DNA of 33,660 nucleotides from an uncultured Propionibacterium sp. (lineage in GTDB: Bacteria > Actinomycetota > Actinomycetes > Propionibacteriales > Propionibacteriaceae). Of this stretch, positions 26,504 through 33,660 are shown one piece after another; position 1 is the first letter of the stretch; every line of letters begins with the position of its first letter. The notes under the pieces were generated by a model. That model was not told where the DNA came from. It did no database searches and saw only the letters and a program-made list of their open reading frames with translations. The DNA is taken from NCBI GenBank assembly GCA_937867175.1, contig CALMKG010000377.1:1-33660 (forward strand), in the 5' to 3' direction. A program made the translations under genes and the position numbers.

Positions 26504-26878
26504 TTGACCGCAACTGAAGAAGCCGTCCGCGTCACCCGGCTGGCCGCCGAGGCCGCCAACGAGAAGAAGGGCCTCGACATAGTCGCCTTCGACGTGTCCG
26601 AGGCGCTGGCCATCACCGACGTCTTCCTGATCGTCAGTGCCAACAATGAGCGCCTCGTGGGGGCCATCGTGGATGCCATCGAGGAGCGCCTGATCGAGCG
26701 TGAAGGGCTGCGTCCCAGTCGTCGGGAGGGTGACCGAGAGAACCGCTGGGTGCTGCTTGACTACGTCGATGTCGTGGTGCACGTGCAGCATTCCGAAGAG
26801 CGGAGTCTGTACACCCTCGAGCGGCTGTGGAAGGACTGCCCGCGGATAGCACTTGCTCTTGATGAGCCTGAGCTGTGA
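26504..26878 (+). CDS. rsfS: Ribosomal silencing factor RsfS
   Basis: The 124-residue protein binds L14 (uL14) and blocks joining of the ribosomal subunits under starvation. Family motifs KKGLDIVAFDVSEALAITDVF, VSANNERLVGAIVDAIEERL and the WVLLDYVDVVVHVQ segment are complete, and the C-terminal YTLERLWKDCP is typical. TTG 26504 is used as start, with GGAAG (26493-26497) six bases before it; homology begins soon after. The TGA overlaps the next gene's GTG. nadD-rsfS order is nearly universal. Confidence 0.95.
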   Translation: MTATEEAVRVTRLAAEAANEKKGLDIVAFDVSEALAITDVFLIVSANNERLVGAIVDAIEERLIEREGLRPSRREGDRENRWVLLDYVDVVVHVQHSEERSLYTLERLWKDCPRIALALDEPEL

Positions 26879-27504
26879 CCGGCCCACGTACCCGTCTTGT
26901 GCTGTGGCGGCACGGTCAGACCGACCACAACGTTGAGCGTCGCTTCCAGGGGCAGGCCGATGTTCCACTGAACGAGGTCGGCTTGGGCCAGGCACAACAG
27001 GCCGCCGCCCTGCTCGCCCAACTGCCGGTGGACGTGGTGGTCTCTTCGCCGCTGCGTCGTGCACTGGTAACCAGCCAGACCCTGGCCAAGCGACTCGCCC
27101 TGCCCGTCGCCACTGACGACCGGTTGATGGAGATCAGCGTCGGTTCGTGGGAGGGCCTGCTGGACTCCGATGTTTACGCCGCCCACCCTGACTTTGCGCT
27201 CGCACTGGACGAAGGACGCGACTTCCGTCGGTCACCGGAGGGCGAGACCGCGCTGGAGGTGGGGGAGCGAGTCGGGGCTGCGTTGCGTGAGATCGCCGAC
27301 GCGAATCCGGGCAAGACAGTCGTGGTCGGCTGTCACGGGCTCGCGATTCGGATGGGTACCGCCAACGTGCTGGGCTGGGACTACCCGACGACGACCCGGC
27401 TGGCAAGCATGTTCAATTGCGGTTGGACGACCCTGACCGCGCGGCCGCAAGGGGATTGGAAGCTGGTCACCTGGAATCAGGTGGCTTTGCAGCGTCCCTC
27501 CTGA
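26875..27504 (+). CDS. Histidine phosphatase, phosphoglycerate mutase-like (GpgP-like position)
   Basis: The 209-residue protein has the RHG signature with His13 (LWRHGQTDHNVERRFQGQ), the acid Glu86 (RLMEISVGSWEG) and the second His154 (VVVGCHGLAIR) of the phosphohistidine phosphatase branch. In Mycobacterium tuberculosis the gene right after rsfS (Rv2419c) is the glucosyl-3-phosphoglycerate phosphatase GpgP, and the present gene has the same position and size. That function is plausible but not proved, as many paralogues exist. Start GTG overlaps the rsfS stop (GTGA), so it is coupled to it. A strong hairpin lies ~170 bp downstream. Confidence 0.88.
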   Translation: MTGPRTRLVLWRHGQTDHNVERRFQGQADVPLNEVGLGQAQQAAALLAQLPVDVVVSSPLRRALVTSQTLAKRLALPVATDDRLMEISVGSWEGLLDSDVYAAHPDFALALDEGRDFRRSPEGETALEVGERVGAALREIADANPGKTVVVGCHGLAIRMGTANVLGWDYPTTTRLASMFNCGWTTLTARPQGDWKLVTWNQVALQRPS

Positions 27505-27676
27505 TCCGGCGGTCCGCCTTCAGCGCACAGGACGCTGCAGTGGGCCCGGCCTCGGACTGGGTCACGGGTTGGGTTACGGAGACGGGCTTGGCGGGCGTCG
27601 GCGTCCGCGTGGTCCCTGCTGAACACCGCGCGCTTTGCTCCCACGCAGCGCCTCGACGGCGAACCGCCCAAACGCA

Positions 27677-27718
27677 GTTCACCCCGGCGCCTCCGCGGAC
27701 GGAGTTGCCGGGGTGAAC
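27677..27718. terminator. Bidirectional hairpin between the phosphatase and the surface protein
   Basis: A perfect 12-bp outer stem (27677-27688 with 27707-27718), a 2x2 internal loop and a 5-bp inner stem (27691-27695 with 27700-27704) with a 4-nt loop lie between the converging genes. The remaining part of the 234-bp gap (27505-27738) shows no gene or clear signal. Confidence 0.8.
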
Positions 27719-27738
27719 CATGGTCTCCAGCAGTCGGC

Positions 27739-30700
27739 TCAGGCAGGGCTCAACAGATCACCCTTGACGTGGTCGAGGCGCCACGTGCTCTCGTTGCCGG
27801 CCTGGGTCTGCTTGCAGTACCAGCTGTGCAGCTCAGTGCCGAACTGGTGCTGGAAGACACAGGCGGCGCCATCACCATACAGGGGGTTCCCGGGGACCTC
27901 GTAGAACGGCCCGGTGGGCGACGTGCCGGACATGACCCGGGTCTTCCAGACGCCGCTCTCCTTGGTCTCGACGGCCAGGTAGTAGGTGCCATTGGCGTAC
28001 ATCATCGACGGCGCCGCCAGCGTGTTGCGGGAAAGCCCGATGAGCGTCCCTAGGTCTCCACTGCCACCTCCAATGAGGCCATCGATGGTGGTGGCAGATT
28101 TCACCCTGATCTCGTACAGGTACTCCGTGCCGGGAACCACCCGGTAGAAGTACAGGTAGTACCGGTTGTTGGTCGGGTCACGGAACAACGTCGGGTTACC
28201 GATGCCGGTGGTGCCTGACGCATTGAGCAGCGTGGTCGAGGCGCCGAACTCGGTTCCGTCGAGGCCGTCCTGGGACCACTGCAGCGTGACAGTGGTGTCC
28301 CACTCCCCGTTGACCACCATGGCAATCCTGGAACCATCGGCGATGGCGCCGAAGGCCCACCGACATGGCCAGGAGCTACTGAACCAGGGCTGGTTGCCAC
28401 CGACGTACCAGTTGGCATTGTCCAAGCTGTTGGACTTGGCGATATTGATGCCACCACAGTCGTTGTGCCCGAAGTACCCGAGGTAGCGGTAACCCTCGTT
28501 GATATCGGACAGATGCGTCGGGTTGACGTCCAGCACGCTCATGGTGTGCGGGTACTCACCCGGGGCAAAGGAACTGCTGACCACTGCGGCTTGTGGCGTG
28601 CCCAGCTGGAAGTAGCCGGTGTAGATGCTCTGGGTGGAATGCGCATAACCCAGATGCGTCTTGTTCGTGTAGCCGCTGGCCGTCATCTGGGCGTCGGTGA
28701 ACTCGTTTGCGCTCACCGTGACCCAGTCACGTTCGCCTGCGTGCCACCACCGGTCGACCGACACCCGATTGGTGCCTGAGTTCTTGAACAGGTAGTGCTG
28801 GAAGGTCTTGTTCGTGTACCCGGCGGGAATGCTGCTGCCCTCGACGAAGTCGACCCAGTCACCGTCGGACGAGTTGTAGTACCGGTGGATGCCGACCATG
28901 TCTTCGGCGCCGGACGCGATCAGCGACACGTAGTACTGCGGGCCGGTCTGGCTGCCGTAACCGGAAGGAACTCCGAAGTCGCCGTGGTCGGGCACGGTAA
29001 CCCAGTCCTTTGCGCCCGAACCGTAGTAGCGGTACACGGCGGTCGGCGAGTAGGAGCCCGGCGTGATGTTCGAAGAAGCAGTGATGGCCGTGTTCGTGAT
29101 GGAACACGTGACGTCTGCTCCTGCGGTGATCGGCACCGTGTTGTCGCTGACTGCGACGGGATTCGCATTTGCGTCCACACACGACCAGGTCTCACCGTTG
29201 GCGTAACCGGAGATGGAACCGATCTCGTACAGCCGGTAGCTGCCCTCCGACACCGCGGTCCGTGCGACCCCCCCGGCGCCCGACAGGTCGTTGTTGCCGG
29301 GGCCGTCCGCCTTCAGCGTCCAGATGGAGGCCGAAGCAGGCGTGCCGGTGGCGTTGACGACCCGCTTCACCAGGCTCAGATGCGGTGTGCTCGCGGTGTT
29401 GGTGATGGTGCAGGTGACGTCGGCTCCGGCCCCCAGATTCACCGTGTTGTTGGTCACGGTGACCGGCTGGCCGCCGGCGGCGCACGTCCAAGTGGTGCCG
29501 TTGGTGTAGCCGGCAACCGACCCGGTTTCAGACAGCACGTAGCTGCCGGTCACCACCTGGGTACGCGAGACACCGCCGGCACCGGTCAAGTCGGTGCTGC
29601 CCGGCCCGTCCGCCTTCAGTGTCCAGTTGGACGCCGCGGCGGCCGTACCGTCGTTGTTGACGACCTTTTTGACCAAGGTCAGATACGGTGCGCTGGCGGT
29701 GTTGGTGATGGTGCAGACGACATCGGCACCAGTGGTGACGTCCACTGTGTTGTTCGTGACCGGGACGGACTGGCCGCCGACGGTGGCACACGTCCAGGTG
29801 GTGCCGTTGGTGTAGCCGGCCACCGATCCGGTTTCGGACAGTGCATAGGAGCCTTCGATCACGCTGGTGCGCGCGACCCCGCCGGCACCGGAGAGGTCCA
29901 TGGTGCCAGGCCCGTCCGCCTTCAGTGTCCAGTTCGTCGCAGCTACCGCGTCCCCGTAGGAGTTGACGACACTCTTGACAAGAGCGAGGTGCGGGGCAGT
30001 CGCGGTGTTGGTGATGGTGCACTCGACATCGGCCCCGACTGCCAACGTCACCTGGTTGTTGGTGACGGCGACAGGATCACCGTTGGTGGTGGCGCAGGTC
30101 CAGCTGGTGCCGTTGGTGTAGCCGGCCACCGATCCGGTTTCGGACAACGTGTATGTCCCTGGTGCGACGGGGGTGCGTGCGACGCCGCCGTTGCCAGAAA
30201 GGTCGTTGCTGCCCGGCCCGTCGGCCGCGAGTGTCCAGTTGGACGCGGCGGCGGGCTGGCCGTAGGCGTTGACCACCGTCTTCAGCAGCGCGAGGCCCGT
30301 CTCTGCCTCGGAGACCGACAGGGTCATGACCGAGTTGACGGTGGTGCTGTCGGCGTCGGTGACGCTGACCGACACGGAGAAGGTCCCGGTCGCGCTGGGC
30401 GTACCTGAGATGGTGTCACCGCTGAGCGCCAAGCCGGCGGGCAGCCCCGTGGCAGACCACGTGTAGGGGACGGTGCCGCCGACTGCGGCGAGCTGCACCG
30501 AGTAGGGCACGCTGAGTGTCGCACCCGGCAATGACGTCGTCATGATGACCAAGGCGTTGTCGACCACCAGGGGCAGCACAGCGGACTTGGTGCGGTCGTC
30601 GCTGTCGCGGACAGTGACGGTGACGTTGAAGCTGCCACCTGCGGTGGGGGTTCCGCTGATCACGCCGTCGGTCTGGGAAAGACCGGCGGGCAGGCCAGTG

Positions 30701-32238
30701 ACCTCCCAGAGGTAGGGAGCGTGACCGCCGGATGCCGCAAGGGTGAGCGAGTAATCGACACCGAGCGAGGCCGACGGCAGTGACGTGGTGCCGAGGACCA
30801 GTGGCTGGGACACGACGAGATCAAAGCTCTTCGTCGCCTCACGGCCATCGTTGTCCTTGACGCTCACGCTGACGCTGGTGGTGCCTGCGGTGGTCGGGGT
30901 TCCGGTGATCTGGCTGCCCGAGGTGGTGAAGCCCGCGGGTAGCCCGGTGATTGTCCACACGTAGGGCGTGGTACCGCCTGATGCGGTCAGGTCGATGGTG
31001 TAGGGCTCGCCGACGGTACTCGGTGGCAGCGTCTGGGTTGTGATCGCCAGGGCATTGTCAGCGATGACGAAGGTGAGTTCCTTGGTGGCCGTACGCCCTT
31101 CCAAATCGGTGGCCACAAACGAAACCGCGGTGGTTCCCCCGACGGTGGGGGTACCGGAGATCACACCGGTGGCCGACAGCGACAGGCCGGCAGGCAGCCC
31201 GCTGGCCGTCCAGTTGGCCGGTGGCAGACCGCCGGTGGCCTCGACGGACGCGCTGTAGGCTTCGCCGACGGCGCCCACGGGCAGGGTGGTGGTGGTGATC
31301 GAGAGCGGTTCGACCACGCTCAGGACCAGTTCCTTGGTGGCGGTGTTGCCCTTGGCGTCCTTGACCGTCACGTTGACGGTTGACTGGCCCGTCGAGGTTG
31401 GCGTTCCGGAAATGGTGCTTCCAGACAGCGACAATCCGGCCGGCAGGTTGCTGACCTGCCAGGTATACGGGGACGTTCCGCCGGACGCCTGGAGGGTGGT
31501 GGTGTAGCTCTGGCCACGGGTCGCCGACGGCAGGGAAGTGGTGGCGACCTGCACGTTCTGCCAGCGGTCCAACCGGTACATGAAGATGGCCATCATTCGG
31601 CGGGTGACTGGTTGCCACGGGTCGAAGGTGCCGTCCTCCGCGCCGGCGGCAATGCCGGTCTCATTCAGCCACGACATCTCCTTGTAGAACTGGATGTTGG
31701 GGTTGATGTCGGTCAGCGGGTTCGCTTCGGCGGTCGGCGGGGTGTATTCGGGCGAGCCAGCAACCCGGTACATGAAGGCGGCCATGGCGTCGCGGTTCGT
31801 GGGCGTCCACGGCCGGTAGGTGCCGTCAGGCCAGCCGGTGCTGATCCCGGTGCTCTTCATCCACGCCATTTCCTTGTAGTACTGGGTGGAGGTCGTGATG
31901 TCGGTGAACGGCGAAGTCGTCGGTGCGTTGAAGGCCGGGGAATCTTTGAAGCGGTAGAAGAACGCAGCCATCGCGTCCCGGTCGACCGTCAGGTCGGGCC
32001 GGTAGGTGCCGTCAGACCAACCAGTTGAGATGCCTTCGGTGTACATCCAGGCAATTTCGGCATACCCGGCATCAGTGGTCGCCACATCGACGAAGGGGGA
32101 GACAGCTGGGGGGTCTTGGGAAGGACTCTGGGCGAAGGACACCGCGCTGAGCGGCATCAGCGACAGGGTCAGCAACATCGCCAACAACGCCGCGAGTCCC
32201 CGGCGCTGTCTCTTCTGACGAACCGTACGCATCGACAT
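27739..32238 (-). CDS. Giant secreted mosaic surface protein (SLH, putative Ig, prealbumin-like, DWV repeats, propeller)
   Basis: The 1,499-residue protein starts at ATG 32238, with GGGGGA upstream. It has a Sec signal (basic RQKRQRRG, hydrophobic core, cleavage near residue 36) and three SLH modules (about 48-96, 110-158, 174-223; GTYRP and RDAMAAF motifs), which usually bind cell-wall polymers. Next come five He_PIG-like putative Ig repeats (232-643; LPAGLSLSG and ISGTPT motifs) and four prealbumin-like repeats (648-1051; TLKADGPG, SETGSVAGYTNGT and CTITNTA motifs). Three repeats with R-Y/W-Y/W and DWV follow (1067-1199). The C-terminus (1227-1497) resembles a five-bladed beta-propeller of the GH43 type (YLGYFGHNDCGGINIAKS, NPTLFRDPTNNRYYLYF). 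No LPXTG or membrane tail is seen. The C-terminal call is by resemblance only and its active-site residues are not assigned. Substrate and role are unknown; cell-surface binding or glycan degradation is inferred. Confidence 0.85.
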   Translation of the reverse strand: MSMRTVRQKRQRRGLAALLAMLLTLSLMPLSAVSFAQSPSQDPPAVSPFVDVATTDAGYAEIAWMYTEGISTGWSDGTYRPDLTVDRDAMAAFFYRFKDSPAFNAPTTSPFTDITTSTQYYKEMAWMKSTGISTGWPDGTYRPWTPTNRDAMAAFMYRVAGSPEYTPPTAEANPLTDINPNIQFYKEMSWLNETGIAAGAEDGTFDPWQPVTRRMMAIFMYRLDRWQNVQVATTSLPSATRGQSYTTTLQASGGTSPYTWQVSNLPAGLSLSGSTISGTPTSTGQSTVNVTVKDAKGNTATKELVLSVVEPLSITTTTLPVGAVGEAYSASVEATGGLPPANWTASGLPAGLSLSATGVISGTPTVGGTTAVSFVATDLEGRTATKELTFVIADNALAITTQTLPPSTVGEPYTIDLTASGGTTPYVWTITGLPAGFTTSGSQITGTPTTAGTTSVSVSVKDNDGREATKSFDLVVSQPLVLGTTSLPSASLGVDYSLTLAASGGHAPYLWEVTGLPAGLSQTDGVISGTPTAGGSFNVTVTVRDSDDRTKSAVLPLVVDNALVIMTTSLPGATLSVPYSVQLAAVGGTVPYTWSATGLPAGLALSGDTISGTPSATGTFSVSVSVTDADSTTVNSVMTLSVSEAETGLALLKTVVNAYGQPAAASNWTLAADGPGSNDLSGNGGVARTPVAPGTYTLSETGSVAGYTNGTSWTCATTNGDPVAVTNNQVTLAVGADVECTITNTATAPHLALVKSVVNSYGDAVAATNWTLKADGPGTMDLSGAGGVARTSVIEGSYALSETGSVAGYTNGTTWTCATVGGQSVPVTNNTVDVTTGADVVCTITNTASAPYLTLVKKVVNNDGTAAAASNWTLKADGPGSTDLTGAGGVSRTQVVTGSYVLSETGSVAGYTNGTTWTCAAGGQPVTVTNNTVNLGAGADVTCTITNTASTPHLSLVKRVVNATGTPASASIWTLKADGPGNNDLSGAGGVARTAVSEGSYRLYEIGSISGYANGETWSCVDANANPVAVSDNTVPITAGADVTCSITNTAITASSNITPGSYSPTAVYRYYGSGAKDWVTVPDHGDFGVPSGYGSQTGPQYYVSLIASGAEDMVGIHRYYNSSDGDWVDFVEGSSIPAGYTNKTFQHYLFKNSGTNRVSVDRWWHAGERDWVTVSANEFTDAQMTASGYTNKTHLGYAHSTQSIYTGYFQLGTPQAAVVSSSFAPGEYPHTMSVLDVNPTHLSDINEGYRYLGYFGHNDCGGINIAKSNSLDNANWYVGGNQPWFSSSWPCRWAFGAIADGSRIAMVVNGEWDTTVTLQWSQDGLDGTEFGASTTLLNASGTTGIGNPTLFRDPTNNRYYLYFYRVVPGTEYLYEIRVKSATTIDGLIGGGSGDLGTLIGLSRNTLAAPSMMYANGTYYLAVETKESGVWKTRVMSGTSPTGPFYEVPGNPLYGDGAACVFQHQFGTELHSWYCKQTQAGNESTWRLDHVKGDLLSPA
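28642..29040 (-). repeat. Three DWV repeats in the surface protein
   Basis: Three units (about 35-40 residues each) read VYRYYGSGAKDWVT, IHRYYNSSDGDWVD and VDRWWHAGERDWVT, each ending in a GY-rich stretch and a hydrophobic QYYV, QHYLF or LGYA. They resemble the aromatic repeats annotated DUF5648, but with DWV where that family has a HFYT-type motif. Confidence 0.7.
29086..30297 (-). repeat. Four prealbumin-like repeats of ~300 bp
   Basis: Four consecutive units of ~100 residues share NWTLKADGPG, GGVART, SETGSVAGYTNGT and CTITNTA motifs. Three copies of one identical DNA stretch (minus strand; plus-strand starts at 29495, 29801 and 30107) are 306 bp apart. The fourth unit, nearest the C-terminus, is more diverged (YEIGSISGYANGE). 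Confidence 0.85.
30310..31545 (-). repeat. Five He_PIG-like putative Ig repeats
   Basis: Five ~80-residue units each begin with a TTSLP-like strand and contain GLPAGL, ISGTPT and a VTVKD-like strand. They are clearly homologous at protein level but diverged in DNA, so older than the prealbumin-like array. Confidence 0.85.
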
Positions 32239-32297
32239 GTGTTTCCCCCAAGAATTGGTCGGGTACGCAAATCCAACCTGAACCACGTACTAGGGGC

Positions 32298-32303
32298 AGT
32301 CTA
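32298..32303 (-). promoter_or_regulatory. Possible -10 box (TAGACT, minus strand) for the surface protein
   Basis: TAGACT on the minus strand lies about 60 bases before the ATG, which would give a short leader with the GGGGGA ribosome site. No good -35 is seen. The 136-bp gap to the lipoprotein gene has no strong hairpin, so read-through from the lipoprotein gene is possible. Confidence 0.3.
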
Positions 32304-32374
32304 AGGTCAGGCAGCGACATTTCCACCAATCGTCTCGGGGGAGTCGGCGAACATGGCTCGGCAGCGGCGAGGGA

Positions 32375-33307
32375 TCAAGCGGCCAAATGAAAGGAGAACT
32401 CCCTGGTGTCGATCGCCAAGGGCGTGTTGGGATCACCATCGGCCGGGTAGGCGCGCAACTCGAGGACGAAACGTCCCGGGCCGAGTTCCGGGGTGATGGA
32501 GAAGGGGACGAACCCCTCACCGTCGTTGGCCTGGACCTCGCCGGCCGCCGCCTCGTCGCTGGTTCCCGCGTGCCTCACCGCCCAAGCGAGTGTGCTGCCG
32601 GCCAGCACTTCACCGGAGAAGGACGCATCATCGGAAGTCAGCCGGGAGCCATTCGCGGGACGATCGGTCAGCACCGCCGCCAAGATCGTGGTGGCATCCC
32701 CCCGGCCAATCGGTTGATCCCAAGAGGTTGTTCCCCAGAGCCCTCCGGCGACCTCGCCGTCAATGAGGAGTTGCACCTTGGCGTTCGGATCGTCCATCGT
32801 GGCGGTGAAGACCAACTGCTGAACCATCAAGTTGGCGGTCGCCTTGTCGACGGTCGCGTTTCGCGCCGCGCTGTTGAGCTCCACCGTCACGACTCCCGCT
32901 TGCGTGCTCGTGGATAGCACGCTGGTAGCCGGATCCCAGAAGGTCGTGTAGTCGGGATCGCTGGGGCCGTTGATCATGGCTTGCACGGCCCCAGCGCGCG
33001 CATCCCCAGAGACTCCGCGCAGCTCGCGCGCCAGCCGCGGTCCAGTGGGGGTTTCGGTGACGAAATAGACCAGGACGCTGGACGGGCCCGCCGGTTCGCT
33101 GGTTTGGGGAACCGTCGGTGTGGGGGTTGCCGGCGAGACGACGGGGCTCAACGTGCTTGAAGACTCGGACTGTGACGGCGAACCTTGCCCGGCTGGGGGA
33201 GCGCAGGCTGCCAGCAGGACGCACACCAACGATCCGAAGAAGACCTGCGCAACTCGCCCGATGCGGCCCGCGGGACGGTCGACATTGAGGTTCCGACTCC
33301 AGTTCAT
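32375..33307 (-). CDS. Lipoprotein with GerMN and Gmad2 domains
   Basis: The 310-residue protein begins at ATG 33307, supported by GAGGAG seven bases upstream. Residues 1-35 form a lipoprotein signal ending in LAAC (Cys35), after which a Ser/Thr/Pro-rich spacer (about 36-76) reaches out from the membrane. A GerMN domain follows (about 78-191; VLVYFVTETPTG and AVQAMINGPSD), then a Gmad2 Ig-like domain (about 200-308; LTDRPANGSRL, FVPFSITPELGPGRFVLEL). GerMN/Gmad2 proteins are envelope proteins of unclear function; GerM acts in Bacillus spore septal assembly. Here it sits immediately upstream of the giant surface protein on the same strand. Confidence 0.85.
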   Translation of the reverse strand: MNWSRNLNVDRPAGRIGRVAQVFFGSLVCVLLAACAPPAGQGSPSQSESSSTLSPVVSPATPTPTVPQTSEPAGPSSVLVYFVTETPTGPRLARELRGVSGDARAGAVQAMINGPSDPDYTTFWDPATSVLSTSTQAGVVTVELNSAARNATVDKATANLMVQQLVFTATMDDPNAKVQLLIDGEVAGGLWGTTSWDQPIGRGDATTILAAVLTDRPANGSRLTSDDASFSGEVLAGSTLAWAVRHAGTSDEAAAGEVQANDGEGFVPFSITPELGPGRFVLELRAYPADGDPNTPLAIDTREFSFHLAA

Positions 33308-33474
33308 CGCCAGCTCCTCGGTGTGAGGATCCAGCGCGGCGGTTGCCGCGCCATGCTTGGAGTGTCGCACAGCCGAGCCCGGATCGAGCGTGGATCTGGA
33401 ATGAGGATGTCGTTGTGCGACGCGATCGTGCGGTCCATTTTCTGCGTCGTGCAAGTCGGTGGGCTCGAGGTGGT

Positions 33475-33503
33475 TTGGCAACCCCAAGAGCTTGCGCTAA
33501 TCT
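33475..33503 (+). promoter_or_regulatory. Promoter of tRNA-Ala
   Basis: TTGGCA (33475-33480) and TAATCT (33498-33503) are separated by 17 bp. This predicts a start near 33510 and a ~27-nt leader before the tRNA. The rest of the 229-bp gap (33308-33536) shows nothing else that I can recognise. Confidence 0.6.
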
Positions 33504-33536
33504 AACTTGGTCGCCGCGCGAGCGGGGGCATACTTT

Positions 33537-33609
33537 GGGGCTATGGCGCAGTTGGTAGCGCGCTTCCATGGCATGGAAGAGGTCAGGGGTTCGAATCCCC
33601 TTAGCTCCA
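33537..33609 (+). tRNA. tRNA-Ala (GGC)
   Basis: The 73-nt cloverleaf has acceptor stem GGGGCTA with TAGCTCC, including the G3-U70 pair that identifies alanine tRNA, then a D arm with GCGC pairing. The anticodon stem is CTTCC/GGAAG with loop ATGGCAT (anticodon GGC, reading GCC/GCU). The T arm is AGGGG-TTCGAAT-CCCCT and the discriminator is A. The genome does not encode CCA here (ACCC follows), so CCA is added by the nucleotidyltransferase. Confidence 0.96.
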
Positions 33610-33660
33610 CCCAAAGTGTTTTACGGGAACCCGTGACATCGGAAGATGGCGGGTGCTCCT

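Noticed and set aside
29400-30200. Regularly spaced repeats that might suggest a CRISPR array
   Set aside because: The spacing is ~306 bp, the repeats are in frame and the intervening sequence is itself homologous coding DNA.
28795-30408. Long plus-strand open frame opposite the surface-protein repeats
   Set aside because: Its repeats mirror the coding repeats on the minus strand; there is no ribosome site or recognisable domain.
33529-33534. CATACT as a -10 box for tRNA-Ala
   Set aside because: It is only two bases from the tRNA 5' end, so transcription would start inside the tRNA; the TTGGCA-N17-TAATCT pair upstream fits better.
33623-33634. ACGGG/CCCGT inverted repeat after the tRNA as terminator
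   Set aside because: The two-base loop is too tight, and the T-run is before, not after, the stem.

Overview
The window is high-GC DNA from an actinobacterium. The evidence is the gene content and order (tig, clpP1-clpP2-clpX, valS, folC, ndk, rne, rplU-rpmA, obg, proBA, nadD, rsfS), two ClpP paralogues, an RNase E with a long Arg/Glu-rich N-terminal extension, frequent GTG starts, GTGA/ATGA overlaps and many apparently leaderless genes. A member of the Propionibacteriales or a relative fits, but the sequence alone does not fix the family.

Region 1 (1-4.5 kb): protein folding and turnover. It holds the C-terminal end of trigger factor, an AI-2E-type membrane permease, the two ClpP subunits (with a possible ClgR operator upstream) and ClpX. 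Region 2 (4.5-10.1 kb): thrC converges on valS across a shared hairpin. The valS is of the archaeal-like type rather than the common bacterial type. Upstream of it, on the same strand, lie a membrane-anchored DsbA-like thioredoxin protein and a MauE/DoxX membrane protein, probably a disulfide redox pair. Region 3 (10.1-16 kb): folC, ndk, a CPBP-family membrane protease and the widely conserved but poorly understood radical-SAM/DUF2344 pair.

Region 4 (16-27.5 kb): rne, rplU, rpmA, a dNTP triphosphohydrolase (dgt-like) inserted between rpmA and obg, then obg, proB, proA, nadD, rsfS and a histidine phosphatase in the position of mycobacterial gpgP. Genes within this run are tightly coupled but interrupted by hairpins and internal promoters. 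Region 5 (27.5-33.6 kb): a surface-protein region on the minus strand. It holds a ~1,500-residue secreted mosaic protein (SLH, putative Ig, prealbumin-like, DWV repeats and a predicted C-terminal beta-propeller) and a GerMN/Gmad2 lipoprotein. A tRNA-Ala(GGC) closes the window.

Most of the window is conserved housekeeping DNA. The parts most worth a second look are the mosaic surface protein with its unusual C-terminus, the archaeal-type valS, the systematic TAnnnT-N6-8-RTG leaderless starts, the structured leaders of rne and rplU, and the genes (dgt, dsbA/mauE, CPBP) inserted into otherwise conserved neighbourhoods. All family assignments come from reading motifs by eye; no database search was possible.
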